Part shown: piece after piece, positions 1 through 8,264 of the stretch
Numbering within the stretch: position 1 is the stretch's first letter
Layout of the letters: each line of letters starts with the position of its first letter
From: DATBGZ01 sp963803115
GTDB taxonomy: Bacteria > Actinomycetota > Actinomycetes > Mycobacteriales > Micromonosporaceae
Direction: 5' to 3'
Length of the DNA: 64,000 bases
NCBI GenBank assembly: GCA_963803115.1
Contig: CAWDLN010000027.1
Coordinates: 62,001-126,000 of the forward strand
Notes under the pieces: model-generated
The model's input: the letters and a program-made list of their open reading frames with translations, nothing else
What the model was told of the DNA's origin: nothing
The model's database searches: none
Made by a program: the position numbers and the translations under genes

Positions 1-1
1 C

Positions 2-829
2 GGTTCCCCGTCCCTGTACGGTGGCCCCGCGAGCCATCGCATCCGTACTCGTGATCTCATCGCTGCCAAACAACGAGGCGAGCGCTGGGCGATGCTCACG
101 AGCTATGACCAGTACACCGCCGGCATCTTCGACACGTCCGGAATCGCCGTGCTCCTGGTTGGCGACTCGGCATCCAACAACGTCTTCGGCAACGACACCA
201 CCCTGCCGGTCACGGTCGACGAGCTGCTGCCGTTGATCCGAGCCGTCGTACGCTCGACCAAACGTGCCCTCGTGATCGGCGATATGCCGTTCGGGTCGTA
301 CGAGGAGGGGCCCACGCAGGCACTGCGCACGGCTGTGCGGTTCATGAAGGAGGGCGGGTGCCACGCCGTGAAGCTCGAGGGAGGCCGCTCATGCGCGCCA
401 CAGATCGCGGCGATGACCGCGGCCGGCATTCCAGTAATGGCCCACGTCGGTTTCACACCGCAGCGGGAGCACACGCTCGGCGGCTACCGGGTCCAGGGCC
501 GCGGCGAGGCCGCGGATGACGTGTACGCCGACGCGGTCGCCGTTGCCGAGGCGGGCGCGTTCGCGGTCGTGCTCGAGATGGTGCCGGGCGAGCTGGCCAA
601 GCGGATCACCCACGATCTCGCGGTCCCGACCGTCGGTATCGGCGCCGGACCTGACTGCGATGCGCAAGTACTCGTATGGCCGGACATGGCCGGACTCCGT
701 TCCGGGCCGATGCCCCGGTTCGTGAAGAAGTTCGCCGATCTACACGCGGTGCTGACCGCCGCGGCGACGGCGTATGCCGAAGAAGTCCGTGGCGGTACCT
801 TCCCGGCCCCGGAGCACACCCACCACTGA
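2..829 (+). CDS. panB: 3-methyl-2-oxobutanoate hydroxymethyltransferase (5' end outside window)
   Basis: Ketopantoate hydroxymethyltransferase adds a hydroxymethyl group from methylene-tetrahydrofolate to 2-oxoisovalerate, the first committed step of pantothenate and CoA synthesis, in the cytosol. The reading frame is open from base 2 and already reads LYGG...RTRDLIAAKQRGERWAMLTSYD, which matches the family N-terminus, so the true start lies left of the window and the internal ATG at 92 is not the start. Family signatures seen: VLLVGDSASN, the conserved DMPFGSYEEGP, KLEGG, PVMAHVGFTPQ and VGIGAGPDCDAQVLVW. The C-terminus (FPAPEHTHH) is of normal form. The gene converges on the F420 reductase gene with only 11 bases between stop codons. 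Confidence 0.95.
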   Translation, partial: GSPSLYGGPASHRIRTRDLIAAKQRGERWAMLTSYDQYTAGIFDTSGIAVLLVGDSASNNVFGNDTTLPVTVDELLPLIRAVVRSTKRALVIGDMPFGSYEEGPTQALRTAVRFMKEGGCHAVKLEGGRSCAPQIAAMTAAGIPVMAHVGFTPQREHTLGGYRVQGRGEAADDVYADAVAVAEAGAFAVVLEMVPGELAKRITHDLAVPTVGIGAGPDCDAQVLVWPDMAGLRSGPMPRFVKKFADLHAVLTAAATAYAEEVRGGTFPAPEHTHH

Positions 830-840
830 TTCGCCGCGCC

Positions 841-1533
841 TCACAGGTCGGTGACGTGAAGGCCGGCGTGAACCTTGTACCGCCGGTTGACCGCGATGAG
901 GTTCGCGGTAAGGGCTTCGACCTGACCCGCGTTGCGCAGTCGTCCGGCGTAGACGCCGCGCATGCCAGCGATGCGTCCGGCAAGGGCGCAGACAATGCCC
1001 ACCGCGTCGCGGTCGTCGCCCAGCACCAGAACGTCCTGCTCGACACGCGCCACCGTCGGGTCGTTCAACAGGACGGCACTCACATGGTGAAACGCGGCGC
1101 ACACTCGGGACTCAGCTAGCAGGGACGCGGTTTGCTCGGCCGCACTGCCCTCCGGCACGCGGAGCGGGTACGCCCCCTTCGCATCGAAACCCAGCGGATT
1201 GACACAGTCGACGACGACTTTGCCGGCAAGAGGCTGCCGAAGCGACGCGACCGTGTCGGCGTGGCCCTCCCACGGCACCGCCACGATGACCACATCGGAC
1301 GCTTGGGCGGCGGCCGGGTTGGCCGCACCCGAAACGTTGCCCGTCACCCCAGGCATGGATGCGATGGCGTCCGCCGCCGCCTCACCGCGCTCGGCGCTGC
1401 GAGAGCCCACCACCACTCGATGCCCGGCCCGAGCGAAGCGATACGCGAGGCCTTTTCCCTGATCGCCGGTTCCGCCCAGAATGCCCACGGCAAGGTCTGC
1501 CACCTCGGGCAATGAAATCAAGTCGAACGTCAT
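841..1533 (-). CDS. fno: NADPH-dependent F420 reductase
   Basis: Predicted F420H2:NADP+ oxidoreductase, exchanging hydride between coenzyme F420 and NADP(H) in the cytosol. The 230-residue product has an N-terminal dinucleotide-binding loop (VGILGGTGDQGKGLAYR) followed by the NADP-phosphate contact region VVGSRSAERGE, and later VVDCVNPLGFD and the FHHVSA segment typical of the Fno family. I chose ATG 1533; an ATG at 1542 adds three residues. The open frame runs back to 1698, but that extension is Arg/Cys-rich and would overlap the divergent acetyltransferase gene, so it is unlikely to be coding. Its presence implies that the host makes F420, as actinomycetes do. Confidence 0.88.
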   Translation of the reverse strand: MTFDLISLPEVADLAVGILGGTGDQGKGLAYRFARAGHRVVVGSRSAERGEAAADAIASMPGVTGNVSGAANPAAAQASDVVIVAVPWEGHADTVASLRQPLAGKVVVDCVNPLGFDAKGAYPLRVPEGSAAEQTASLLAESRVCAAFHHVSAVLLNDPTVARVEQDVLVLGDDRDAVGIVCALAGRIAGMRGVYAGRLRNAGQVEALTANLIAVNRRYKVHAGLHVTDL

Positions 1534-1592
1534 GGCCGACATCCTCGCAAAGGCTCTACCAATCTTCCTTCGTACATGGCACCCTCGGTCGA

Positions 1593-2330
1593 ATGGCTCA
1601 CACATTCCGTGACCGCGTGGATGCGTTCTGGTCCGGCACACTCGAAACGAGCCTCGCGGACCTCCACGCCACAGGTGTGCGGGTCTTGCCCAACCCACCA
1701 GCGCGGGAAACGTGGCGCGGCATTTACGTGCTCGGGTTCGAGGGTGCCAACGTGTATGTCCCGATGGACATGCTCGATTGGGTCAAAACGAGGGTCGCCG
1801 GGCACGACGCAGATTCCGTGATGGAGCCCAAGAACTGGCAAGACCTTCTGGGAAAAGCCGTTCACTCCGCGTGGGGGCCGGTGAAGCACTACTACCTGGA
1901 CCGTCCGGATGGGCTCGGCGAGATCGCCACTGGGCGTCGACTCAACCCGCGCGACGCGGAGGCGATCGGAGCGCTGCGCTCCGCACTGCCCAGCTACGAC
2001 TGGCTCGTCACCGGGTTCAGCGCACAGCCCGCGATGCTGTTCGGCATCTTCGAGGGCGACACCCTCGTCGCCGCGGCCAACCTTACGCCCGGCCCGGACG
2101 CCGCCACCGATGTCGGATTCGTTATCCACCCGGATGCCCGCGGCCGCGGCTACGGACTACAGATCGCGGCACTCGCGGCCAAGCAGGCCATCATGATGCA
2201 CGGCATCGCGCGCTACCGAGCACTGACGTCGAGTCCGTCGACCATGGCCATCGCGAACAAGCTGGGCTTCCAGGAGTACGGCGGCAACGTGGTCACCTAT
2301 CTCAACGACAACCTGGTGCTCATGGCGTGA
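1593..2330 (+). CDS. GNAT-family N-acetyltransferase
   Basis: Cytosolic protein of 245 residues with a C-terminal GNAT fold. Acetyl-CoA loop residues are visible as DVGFVIHPDARGRGYGLQI (the R/Q-x-x-G-x-G/A type pyrophosphate loop), followed by the final-strand segment NKLGFQEYGGNV. The N-terminal 120 residues are a separate helix-rich part with no motif I recognise. I chose ATG 1593 because the upstream part of the open frame overlaps the divergent F420 reductase gene and looks non-coding. That leaves a promoter gap of about 60 bases between the two genes. The substrate cannot be told. Confidence 0.75.
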   Translation: MAHTFRDRVDAFWSGTLETSLADLHATGVRVLPNPPARETWRGIYVLGFEGANVYVPMDMLDWVKTRVAGHDADSVMEPKNWQDLLGKAVHSAWGPVKHYYLDRPDGLGEIATGRRLNPRDAEAIGALRSALPSYDWLVTGFSAQPAMLFGIFEGDTLVAAANLTPGPDAATDVGFVIHPDARGRGYGLQIAALAAKQAIMMHGIARYRALTSSPSTMAIANKLGFQEYGGNVVTYLNDNLVLMA

Positions 2331-2471
2331 GCCGCGATGGCTGCACTCCGCGCTCGGTCCGCTCCTCGCTCATTGCCACGTTTCCTCACGACTGCGGGGC
2401 TCGCTGGCGCTCGCTCCTCGCGCACGTGCCTGGCGCTCGCTGCGATGCTCCCTCGCGGTCGTGCGGAAGGA
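2331..2471. other. intergenic spacer with CGCTCGCT-type short repeats
   Basis: This stretch lies between the ends of two convergent genes. It contains several copies of CTCGC/GCGCTCGCT words (around 2350-2370, 2402-2416 and 2430-2442) but no clear terminator hairpin and no credible gene. Confidence 0.4.
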
Positions 2472-3923
2472 TTACGCAAGCTCGAACAGCACCGAGCGGT
2501 TGGCCGGGTCGGCGTGGGTAAGGCGAACCCGTACCCGCTCGCCTAGCGCGGCGCCACCCTCGCACCGCGCCCGCACCGGCGGCTCATCGATCGCGATCGT
2601 GACCATCGCCGGTCGGTTCGCGCCATTGGGGTTGGACAGCGCGGGCGCGACGTCAAGGACGGCCGCGCTGAACTCCTCCCCGATCCGGTGCTCCAGCAAC
2701 ACCGCCTCCGCCAGGTCGATCGCGCCACGTTCGGCGGCGGAAGCGCGACGGTCTGACTTCTCCATGATGTCGGGCAGCTGTGACAGTGCCGCTCGTACCC
2801 AATCTGGCACCTCGCGAGCGTGCACCAGACTCAGGCAGACCTCGGTGGCATAACGGTCCGCGAGCCGCCGCAGCGGCGCGGTGACGTGGGCGTACGGTGC
2901 ACCGACCCCGCCGTGCCTCGTCTGCTGCGGCAGGTCGCCGTCGACCGTTGTGTAGCTCGCACCGCGCAACAGCTCGGCGGCTTGGTCGACGAACGCGGCA
3001 CCACGCGGCGAAGCCGGATCCACCGCTGCGAGCAGACGCCCCACCGACACGCCGTCGACCCAGTCGAGGCCAAGGGCGGCCGCGACCTTCCGCAACGCCG
3101 TCACTGCTTCTGGTCGGGGTGAGGGCATCGTCCGCAAAAGGCCCACATGTCCGCCGAGCATGATGTCGGCCGCGCACATGCCGGTCAGCAACGAGATCTG
3201 CGCGTTCCACGCCTCGGCTGGGAGCGCTGCCCGCAGTTTCAGGCGCCAGCCACCATCGTCGGGTTCAAGCTCCTGCTCCGGGATCGGCAAGTTGATGGCG
3301 CCGCGGTCGAGAGCTCGTGCGAGCAGCAGCGCGCCAACCTGCGGCAGCAACGCGATGGGTTCGGCGAGTTGACCCGCGGCCGCGTCTTTCTGCACTCCGT
3401 CGTAGTCGAGCTTGGCGCGGCTGCGAACAACAGCCCGCTCCAGCCGTACCGCGGTTGTGATGCCGTCGGAATCCAGGTCGACCGTCCATAGCACGGCCGG
3501 CCGCGTCTCACCCGGCAGGAGGCTGGCCGCGCCCTCAGACAACGACACCGGATGCAGCGGTACCTTGCCATCGGGCAGGTACACGGTCTCGCCGCGGCGC
3601 CACGTCTCCGCCTCAAGCTCACCGCCGATCGGTACGAACGTGGTCACGTCAGCAATTGCGTAGAACACACGAAAGCCACCTGCGCGGCGGTGCAGGCTCA
3701 GCGCCTGGTCAAGGTCGAGCGAGGTGGCAGGGTCGATGGTCACGAACGGAATGTCGGTACGGTCTGCGGTCGCGGCCGCGTGTGCGGTGAGCGCGGCCAC
3801 GACCTGAACCGCTGCCTCGTCCGCCTCGCGTTGCGCCGCGAGCGGGAACCGTGTCGGTAGTTCCAGCTCGCGGCGCAGACTTGCGAAGTCGATGCGGGGC
3901 GCTTTGACGAGGCGAGTGACCAC
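2472..3923 (-). CDS. RNB-domain ribonuclease (RNase II/R family, short actinobacterial form)
   Basis: 3'-to-5' exoribonuclease of the RNase II/R superfamily, 483 residues, shorter than E. coli RNase R because it lacks the full set of N-terminal cold-shock domains. The catalytic RNB segment is clear: FVTIDPATSLDLDQALSL, with the metal-binding aspartates, then FYAIADVTTFVP, GETVYLPDGKVPLHP, SEGAASLLPGETR, and late in the protein YAHVTAPLRRLADRYATEV, the conserved RNB C-terminal signature. A short S1-like beta tail ends the protein. Translation starts at GTG 3923. The gene is transcribed in the same direction as the histone-like gene, which lies 68 bases upstream. Confidence 0.88.
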   Translation of the reverse strand: MVTRLVKAPRIDFASLRRELELPTRFPLAAQREADEAAVQVVAALTAHAAATADRTDIPFVTIDPATSLDLDQALSLHRRAGGFRVFYAIADVTTFVPIGGELEAETWRRGETVYLPDGKVPLHPVSLSEGAASLLPGETRPAVLWTVDLDSDGITTAVRLERAVVRSRAKLDYDGVQKDAAAGQLAEPIALLPQVGALLLARALDRGAINLPIPEQELEPDDGGWRLKLRAALPAEAWNAQISLLTGMCAADIMLGGHVGLLRTMPSPRPEAVTALRKVAAALGLDWVDGVSVGRLLAAVDPASPRGAAFVDQAAELLRGASYTTVDGDLPQQTRHGGVGAPYAHVTAPLRRLADRYATEVCLSLVHAREVPDWVRAALSQLPDIMEKSDRRASAAERGAIDLAEAVLLEHRIGEEFSAAVLDVAPALSNPNGANRPAMVTIAIDEPPVRARCEGGAALGERVRVRLTHADPANRSVLFELA

Positions 3924-3991
3924 GCACTCTTCTTACCAGCGTCGGTTGACGTCGGCGTCGACGCGCCTCATGGCATCGGATGCAGTTGTTG

Positions 3992-4558
3992 CTACTTGGC
4001 GGTCGTGCTGCGACGGGTACGCCGAGCTGGCGTCGTCGCGACCGGAGCGGTCGTCGCCTTGCGGGTGGTCGCCCGGGCGGCGGTCGTCCGCTTAGCGGCG
4101 GTCTTCTTGACTGCGGTCGCCTTCTTGGCCGGAGCCTTCCTGGCGGTGGTCGCCTTGGCGGCGGTCGTCCGCTTGGCGGGGGCGGCCTTCTTGGCGGTGG
4201 TCGCCTTGGCGGCGGTCGTCCGCTTGGCGGGCGCGGCCTTCTTGGCCGGGGCCTTCTTGGCGGCGGTCGCCTTCTTCACGACAGCCTTCGCCGCAGTGGT
4301 CTTCTTCGCGGCGGTGGACCGCGCGGTGGTGGCCTTCGCGACCGCCGTCTTGGCGGCCCTGGTCGTGGTCTTCTTGGCCACAGCGGTCGCCTTGCGCACC
4401 GGAGCAGCGGCCTTCTTGGCGGCCGCGGTCACGGTCCGCTTGGCGGGCGTCGACTTGGCGGCGGCCCGGGTCGTCCTGGCCGCAGCCGGGGTAGCGGCGG
4501 TCTTCTTGGCAGCCGCGCGCTTCGCGGCCGTACCAGTGGTGGCCTTAGCGTCGGCCAT
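3992..4558 (-). CDS. lysine/alanine-rich histone H1-like DNA-binding protein
   Basis: The 188-residue product is almost wholly built from AAKK, AKKATA, KRTTAAKAT and similar repeats, like histone H1 tails and the basic tail of actinobacterial HupB. It is probably disordered and binds DNA by charge. The start is ATG 4558, preceded at good spacing by GAGGAGG (a strong ribosome binding site); the longer open frame back to 4774 has no such signal and is not repeat-like. The DNA carries long internal direct repeats (about 4135-4260), so length variation between strains is likely. No folded HU domain is present, so this is not a HupB fusion. Its role in nucleoid compaction is inferred from composition only. 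Confidence 0.75.
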   Translation of the reverse strand: MADAKATTGTAAKRAAAKKTAATPAAARTTRAAAKSTPAKRTVTAAAKKAAAPVRKATAVAKKTTTRAAKTAVAKATTARSTAAKKTTAAKAVVKKATAAKKAPAKKAAPAKRTTAAKATTAKKAAPAKRTTAAKATTARKAPAKKATAVKKTAAKRTTAARATTRKATTAPVATTPARRTRRSTTAK

Positions 4559-5196
4559 GGTTGCCTCCTCAGGCAGTGTGTTGGGTTTGGATTCCGCTCG
4601 CGTCATGAGCTTCGGATGTTGGTCAGCGGTTCCAGGTGTGTGGCTACGGCTGCTCGCCTGTCCACTGCGCGTCCTCGGCATGTGCTGCTCGTTGCGCTTC
4701 GCCACTCTGGTCAGTGCCTGCTCCGCTTCGGTTGGGGTCGTGCGCGGTCCCTTCGTCATCGAGGCGGGGCACACGTCCGATCGTCTCGACCGGTTGTGCC
4801 TCAGGCACTAGTAGTAGGGCCCACCTCCGCTGTCACTCATGCCATCACTGTTGCTCATGTCTTCACTGTTGCACTGTGAGTCGCTCAAGCGCGAGCGTTT
4901 CGTCGAATTCTCGTGCGACTTCCACTGTAGACGGTATCAGCTGGCACCGCACGCCGGGGTCGTCAACGGCCCACAATGGTCGGAAGCAATTGTGCACACA
5001 TGCAATCAGTCATTCAAGTGGCAACGCCCAACGATGTTTGTCGCGACCGGACAGTGCCGTCCGCCACGTTCTCGCGACGTTCCGCCCGGCGCTCGAAAAC
5101 CCTTGTGTGCCAACGCTTTTTCGGGTCGCTCGACGTAGCGATCGAGCAGACGACGGAACCGACGATATGAGAAGCTGTCGCCAGGAGGACACCACG
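4559..5196. other. long intergenic region between divergent genes
   Basis: These 638 bases hold the promoters of the histone-like gene (leftward) and the acetyltransferase gene (rightward). Reading frames here look like chance frames. The only structure I see is an 18-bp tandem repeat in two imperfect copies at 4837-4872. The stretch 4840-5160 is less GC-rich than its surroundings. Confidence 0.4.
4837..4872. repeat. 18-bp tandem repeat, two copies
   Basis: TCATGCCATCACTGTTGC is followed directly by TCATGTCTTCACTGTTGC, with two mismatches between copies. It lies in the long intergenic region upstream of the acetyltransferase gene. Function unknown. Confidence 0.6.
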
Positions 5197-5748
5197 TTGG
5201 GGGCCGACATGAACCGAACATCTGTGGTCGACGCGCTCGCGACCGGACACGTCGACGCCGCCAAGGCCATCGCGTTCGAGTACTTGGCGCTGACGCAGGG
5301 CGAGGCTGGCGTCGAAGTTCCGCAAGGCATCGCCGATCTCCCTCCGTCGTTGCGGGCCGTCATGGAGACCCTGGAGGAACGTCATCGCGAACCGGCGACG
5401 CTGTTGCTCGCCATCTCCACCGACGAGGTGTGCGGATGCGTTGGAATGACTCCCAGCGTCCTTACTGCACCGACGGACGCCTTGGTGCAGCGCCTTTATG
5501 TTCGTGCCGCCCACCGTCGTCAGGGCATCGCGCGCGCTCTGATGCAAGCCGTGCACTCGCACGCCGAACGCCATGGCTTCAGCCGGGTCGTGCTCAATGT
5601 GATGCCGAGCCGTACCGGTGCGATCGCTTTCTACCGCGCACTGGGCTACCAGCCAATTCCCGATGTGGCGCAATGGCCTTATCCCGCCGTGTGGCTCGCG
5701 TACGACCTACATCCGCACGAGGGTCCTGATACAGCTGTCACCTCGTGA
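5197..5748 (+). CDS. GNAT-family N-acetyltransferase
   Basis: The product of about 183 residues carries the complete GNAT core: LVQRLYVRAAHRRQGIARALM (strand 4 and the acetyl-CoA pyrophosphate loop RRQGIA), then VVLNVMPSRTGAIAFYRALGY, the motif B helix with its conserved Tyr. I start it at TTG 5197, eight bases after AGGAGG at 5183-5188; ATG 5209 is the other candidate but lies 20 bases from that site. The last 11 bases overlap, tail to tail, the HemK-like gene on the other strand. The substrate is unknown; the shape suits a small-molecule or amino-acid acetyltransferase. Confidence 0.8.
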   Translation: MGADMNRTSVVDALATGHVDAAKAIAFEYLALTQGEAGVEVPQGIADLPPSLRAVMETLEERHREPATLLLAISTDEVCGCVGMTPSVLTAPTDALVQRLYVRAAHRRQGIARALMQAVHSHAERHGFSRVVLNVMPSRTGAIAFYRALGYQPIPDVAQWPYPAVWLAYDLHPHEGPDTAVTS

Positions 5749-6541
5749 GGTCCTCGTCGCCGACACCACGCTGACCGGCGACGATCGCCACCTCGAGGTC
5801 GTGGTCGATGGTCACCGTCGCGACGAGTCCAGCGTTGCGCAGCTCATCCATCGCGGTGTCCACCTGATCCGGCGTGCACTCGGTGAAGAACCAGCCGCGC
5901 GGACGCAGCCAGTGAGTACTTCGCGCGGCGATTCGCCGCAGGACGTCGAGTCCGTCCACGCCACCGTCGAGCGCGATCCGCGGTTCGTGCAGTCGTGCCT
6001 CGGCCGGCAGGTACTCGGTGTGGGCCGAGGGAACGTACGGCACGTTCGCGACGAGCACGTCGACGCGGTGCCGCAGATGCCGCGGGATCGCGTCATCCAG
6101 GTCGCCCGTCTTGATCTGGGAGTCGAACGCAGCCAGGTTCGCTCGTGCGCATCGCACGGCCGCCGGATCGATATCGCTGGCCCACAGGCGTACCCCGGAA
6201 ACCTGTGTCGCGATCGCGGCACCGATGGCACCGCTGCCGCAGCACAGGTCGACGACCACGGCACCGGCTGCAGTCACGGCGACCGCCGCCCGTACCAGTG
6301 CTTCAGTTCTTCGTCGTGGCACGAACACACCCGGCTGCACCACGATCCGGACGCCGCAGAACAGTGCCCACCCTACGACATGTTCCAGCGGTAGGCCGCT
6401 CGCACGTGACGTCACCATCGCGTCCAGTTCGTCGGCGTCGGTACTGGTCGCGAGCAACACCTCCGCCTCTTCTTCGGCGAAGACGCAGCCGGCGGCGCGC
6501 AACCGCGCGATGATGGTCGCCCTCTGGTCGCCGTACATCAC
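5738..6541 (-). CDS. HemK/PrmC-related putative protein N5-glutamine methyltransferase
   Basis: SAM-dependent methyltransferase of 267 residues related to PrmC, which methylates the GGQ glutamine of release factors. Seen: N-terminal helical substrate domain, then VVDLCCGSGAIGAAIA (motif I), WASDIDPAAVRCARANL, and VANVPYVPS in place of the catalytic NPPY. The NPPY to NVPY change and the actinobacterial context fit the PrmC-related paralogue family rather than PrmC itself, which usually lies beside prfA. No release factor gene is near. Start ATG 6541 (or 6538). It is divergent from the hydrolase gene at 6591. Confidence 0.8.
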   Translation of the reverse strand: MMYGDQRATIIARLRAAGCVFAEEEAEVLLATSTDADELDAMVTSRASGLPLEHVVGWALFCGVRIVVQPGVFVPRRRTEALVRAAVAVTAAGAVVVDLCCGSGAIGAAIATQVSGVRLWASDIDPAAVRCARANLAAFDSQIKTGDLDDAIPRHLRHRVDVLVANVPYVPSAHTEYLPAEARLHEPRIALDGGVDGLDVLRRIAARSTHWLRPRGWFFTECTPDQVDTAMDELRNAGLVATVTIDHDLEVAIVAGQRGVGDEDLTR

Positions 6542-6590
6542 GAGCCAACCGTAGCGACCCGACCGAACTCATGAACGTGCGCGTTTCACG

Positions 6591-7151
6591 ATGGCCCCTA
6601 GACTCGAGTGCGTGGCCGACGCCATCGTGATCCCTGGCCTTATGTACGGTGCAGCAGCGCCATTGCTGATGTACGCCGGCGACGTGGCCGAACGTCGTGG
6701 TGCCACCGTGCATCGGCACACGTGGTCGGCCGAACCGCCTGACTACTCGGCACGCGAAGTCGAAGATTGGGTCTGCGACCAGGTTGCACCAGTACTGGAT
6801 CAGGTGGGTGGCACGCCCCTGCTGATCGGCAAGTCGTTGGGCGCCAACGCCGCGCGTCTGGCGGCGCAACGTTCGTTGCCGGCCATATGGCTTACCCCTG
6901 TCTTGCGGTTCATGCCTTGGGTGGTCGAGGCGCTCACCGACGCCAGCGCGCCGTTCCTTCTTGTCGGTGGCACCGCCGATCGGAGCTGGGATGCCGACCT
7001 CGCATGTCGCCTGACCCGACATGTGACGTCGGTCGAGAACGCTGACCATGGGATGTACGTGCCCGGCCCGATCCGGGACTCGGTCGCGGTCCTCGCCCTC
7101 GTGGTCGACGCAGTGGAGGCGTTCCTCGATGAGATCAAATGGCCGACGTGA
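6591..7151 (+). CDS. small alpha/beta-hydrolase-fold protein
   Basis: A 186-residue protein, short for the fold. It has an opening strand AIVIPGLMYG, a nucleophile elbow LLIGKSLGANAARLA (G-x-S-x-G as GKSLG), the acidic strand PFLLVGGTADRSWD and a late histidine in ENADHGMYVPG. These give a plausible Ser-Asp-His triad, so it is probably an esterase-like or KANL3/Tex30-type hydrolase of the cytosol. No lid domain is present. Start is ATG 6591, or GTG 6612, which would put the first strand at the very N-terminus. Substrate unknown. Confidence 0.7.
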   Translation: MAPRLECVADAIVIPGLMYGAAAPLLMYAGDVAERRGATVHRHTWSAEPPDYSAREVEDWVCDQVAPVLDQVGGTPLLIGKSLGANAARLAAQRSLPAIWLTPVLRFMPWVVEALTDASAPFLLVGGTADRSWDADLACRLTRHVTSVENADHGMYVPGPIRDSVAVLALVVDAVEAFLDEIKWPT

Positions 7152-7198
7152 CTCTCCATAGAGGACGCACGACGCCCATTCCGCAGTCGATCTGAGTG

Positions 7199-8194
7199 TC
7201 AGCGCGGCACTCGCGCGACGGCGATGTCGTCCTCGTGGAGGCTGCCGAGCACGAGCGTGCCGTCGCGTTCGGCCACTGATGTGAGGAAGCCATAGCCGCC
7301 GCTGGACAGTCGGAGGTCATGCACGAGGTTGCCGTCGACATCGAAGGCCATCGCCCAGGCGATCGGTGTCGGCTTGGGCCGCACGGCGTCGGGCAGGTTC
7401 CACACCAGCGTGCGCAAGAGCCCAGGCCGCGGGAGAAGCGCGTCCAAGAGGGTGTTGCGAGGCGCGGCGATGGACACCCACAGCAGGCCGTCGCTGCCGA
7501 GGCTCATGTTGTCGGGGAACCCAGGCAGGTTCGGTGCGAACGGTTCCGTGCTTCCGGCCTTCGGTCCTGCGAGCCAGTAGCGGGTGACGGAGTATGCCGC
7601 CGACTCGGCGTACAAGAGGTGGCTCTCGTCCGCCGCCAGGACGAGACCGTTGCCGAACGCCAGCCCGGCCACCAGGGTGGTGACGGTGCCGTCCGCGTCG
7701 TAGCGAGCGAGGCGTCCGGTACACGAGTGCTCGAAGATATCGCCTTCGTAGTGGGCGAGGTCCCACCGGCTCGTCGACGTCGTGAACCAGATCGTGCCGT
7801 CCGAGCCCTGGACTACGTTGCTCGCGAAGGTGAGCCGCTCGCCGTCGATTGAGTCCGCCAACACCTCGACCCTCCCGTTGGTGTGCAGCCGAAGGAGGCC
7901 GCGGTCGTGGTCGCATACGAGCACGCTGCCGTCTCGGCACGGCTGCACGCCGAGCGGTCGGCCGCCGGTATTGCCGAGCACGGTGCGCGCGCCGGAGGAC
8001 GGGTCGATCGCGATGATGCTGCCGTCGGCGAGACCCGTGACGACCCGGCCCTGATCGTCGAAGATGACGTCCTCGGGGCCGTGACCCCCGGTGCTCAACC
8101 GCCCGGAGATCGCGAGTGCAGCCGTCGGTCGCGCGTCCTTCGGTGCGGGCGGTGGGGTCCAGCGGCGGGTGTTGAGACGGCGGCGGCGGTTCAT
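7199..8194 (-). CDS. SMP-30/gluconolactonase-strictosidine synthase-like beta-propeller
   Basis: A 331-residue six-bladed propeller protein. Repeated blade strands are visible (GPEDVIFDDQGRVVTGL, VLVCDHDRGLLRL, SNVVQGSDGTIWFTTSTS, FGNGLVLAADESHLLYAE, FPDNMSLGSDGLLWVSIA, AWAMAFDVDGNLVHDL). The strand order SN-V-x-G-SDGTIWFT and FPDN are typical of strictosidine-synthase-like proteins; bacterial members are probably lactonases or hydrolases with a metal in the central channel. Start ATG 8194 has AGGAGCC upstream; the longer frame from 8233 lacks this. No signal peptide is evident. It lies downstream of ftsH on the same strand, 70 bases away. Confidence 0.78.
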   Translation of the reverse strand: MNRRRRLNTRRWTPPPAPKDARPTAALAISGRLSTGGHGPEDVIFDDQGRVVTGLADGSIIAIDPSSGARTVLGNTGGRPLGVQPCRDGSVLVCDHDRGLLRLHTNGRVEVLADSIDGERLTFASNVVQGSDGTIWFTTSTSRWDLAHYEGDIFEHSCTGRLARYDADGTVTTLVAGLAFGNGLVLAADESHLLYAESAAYSVTRYWLAGPKAGSTEPFAPNLPGFPDNMSLGSDGLLWVSIAAPRNTLLDALLPRPGLLRTLVWNLPDAVRPKPTPIAWAMAFDVDGNLVHDLRLSSGGYGFLTSVAERDGTLVLGSLHEDDIAVARVPR

Positions 8195-8264
8195 CGTGGC
8201 TCCTGCCTGGGCTTCGGCGATCGGGGGGTTCACCGTCCACTTTGGCCGGAGGCGACCGCGCGCG

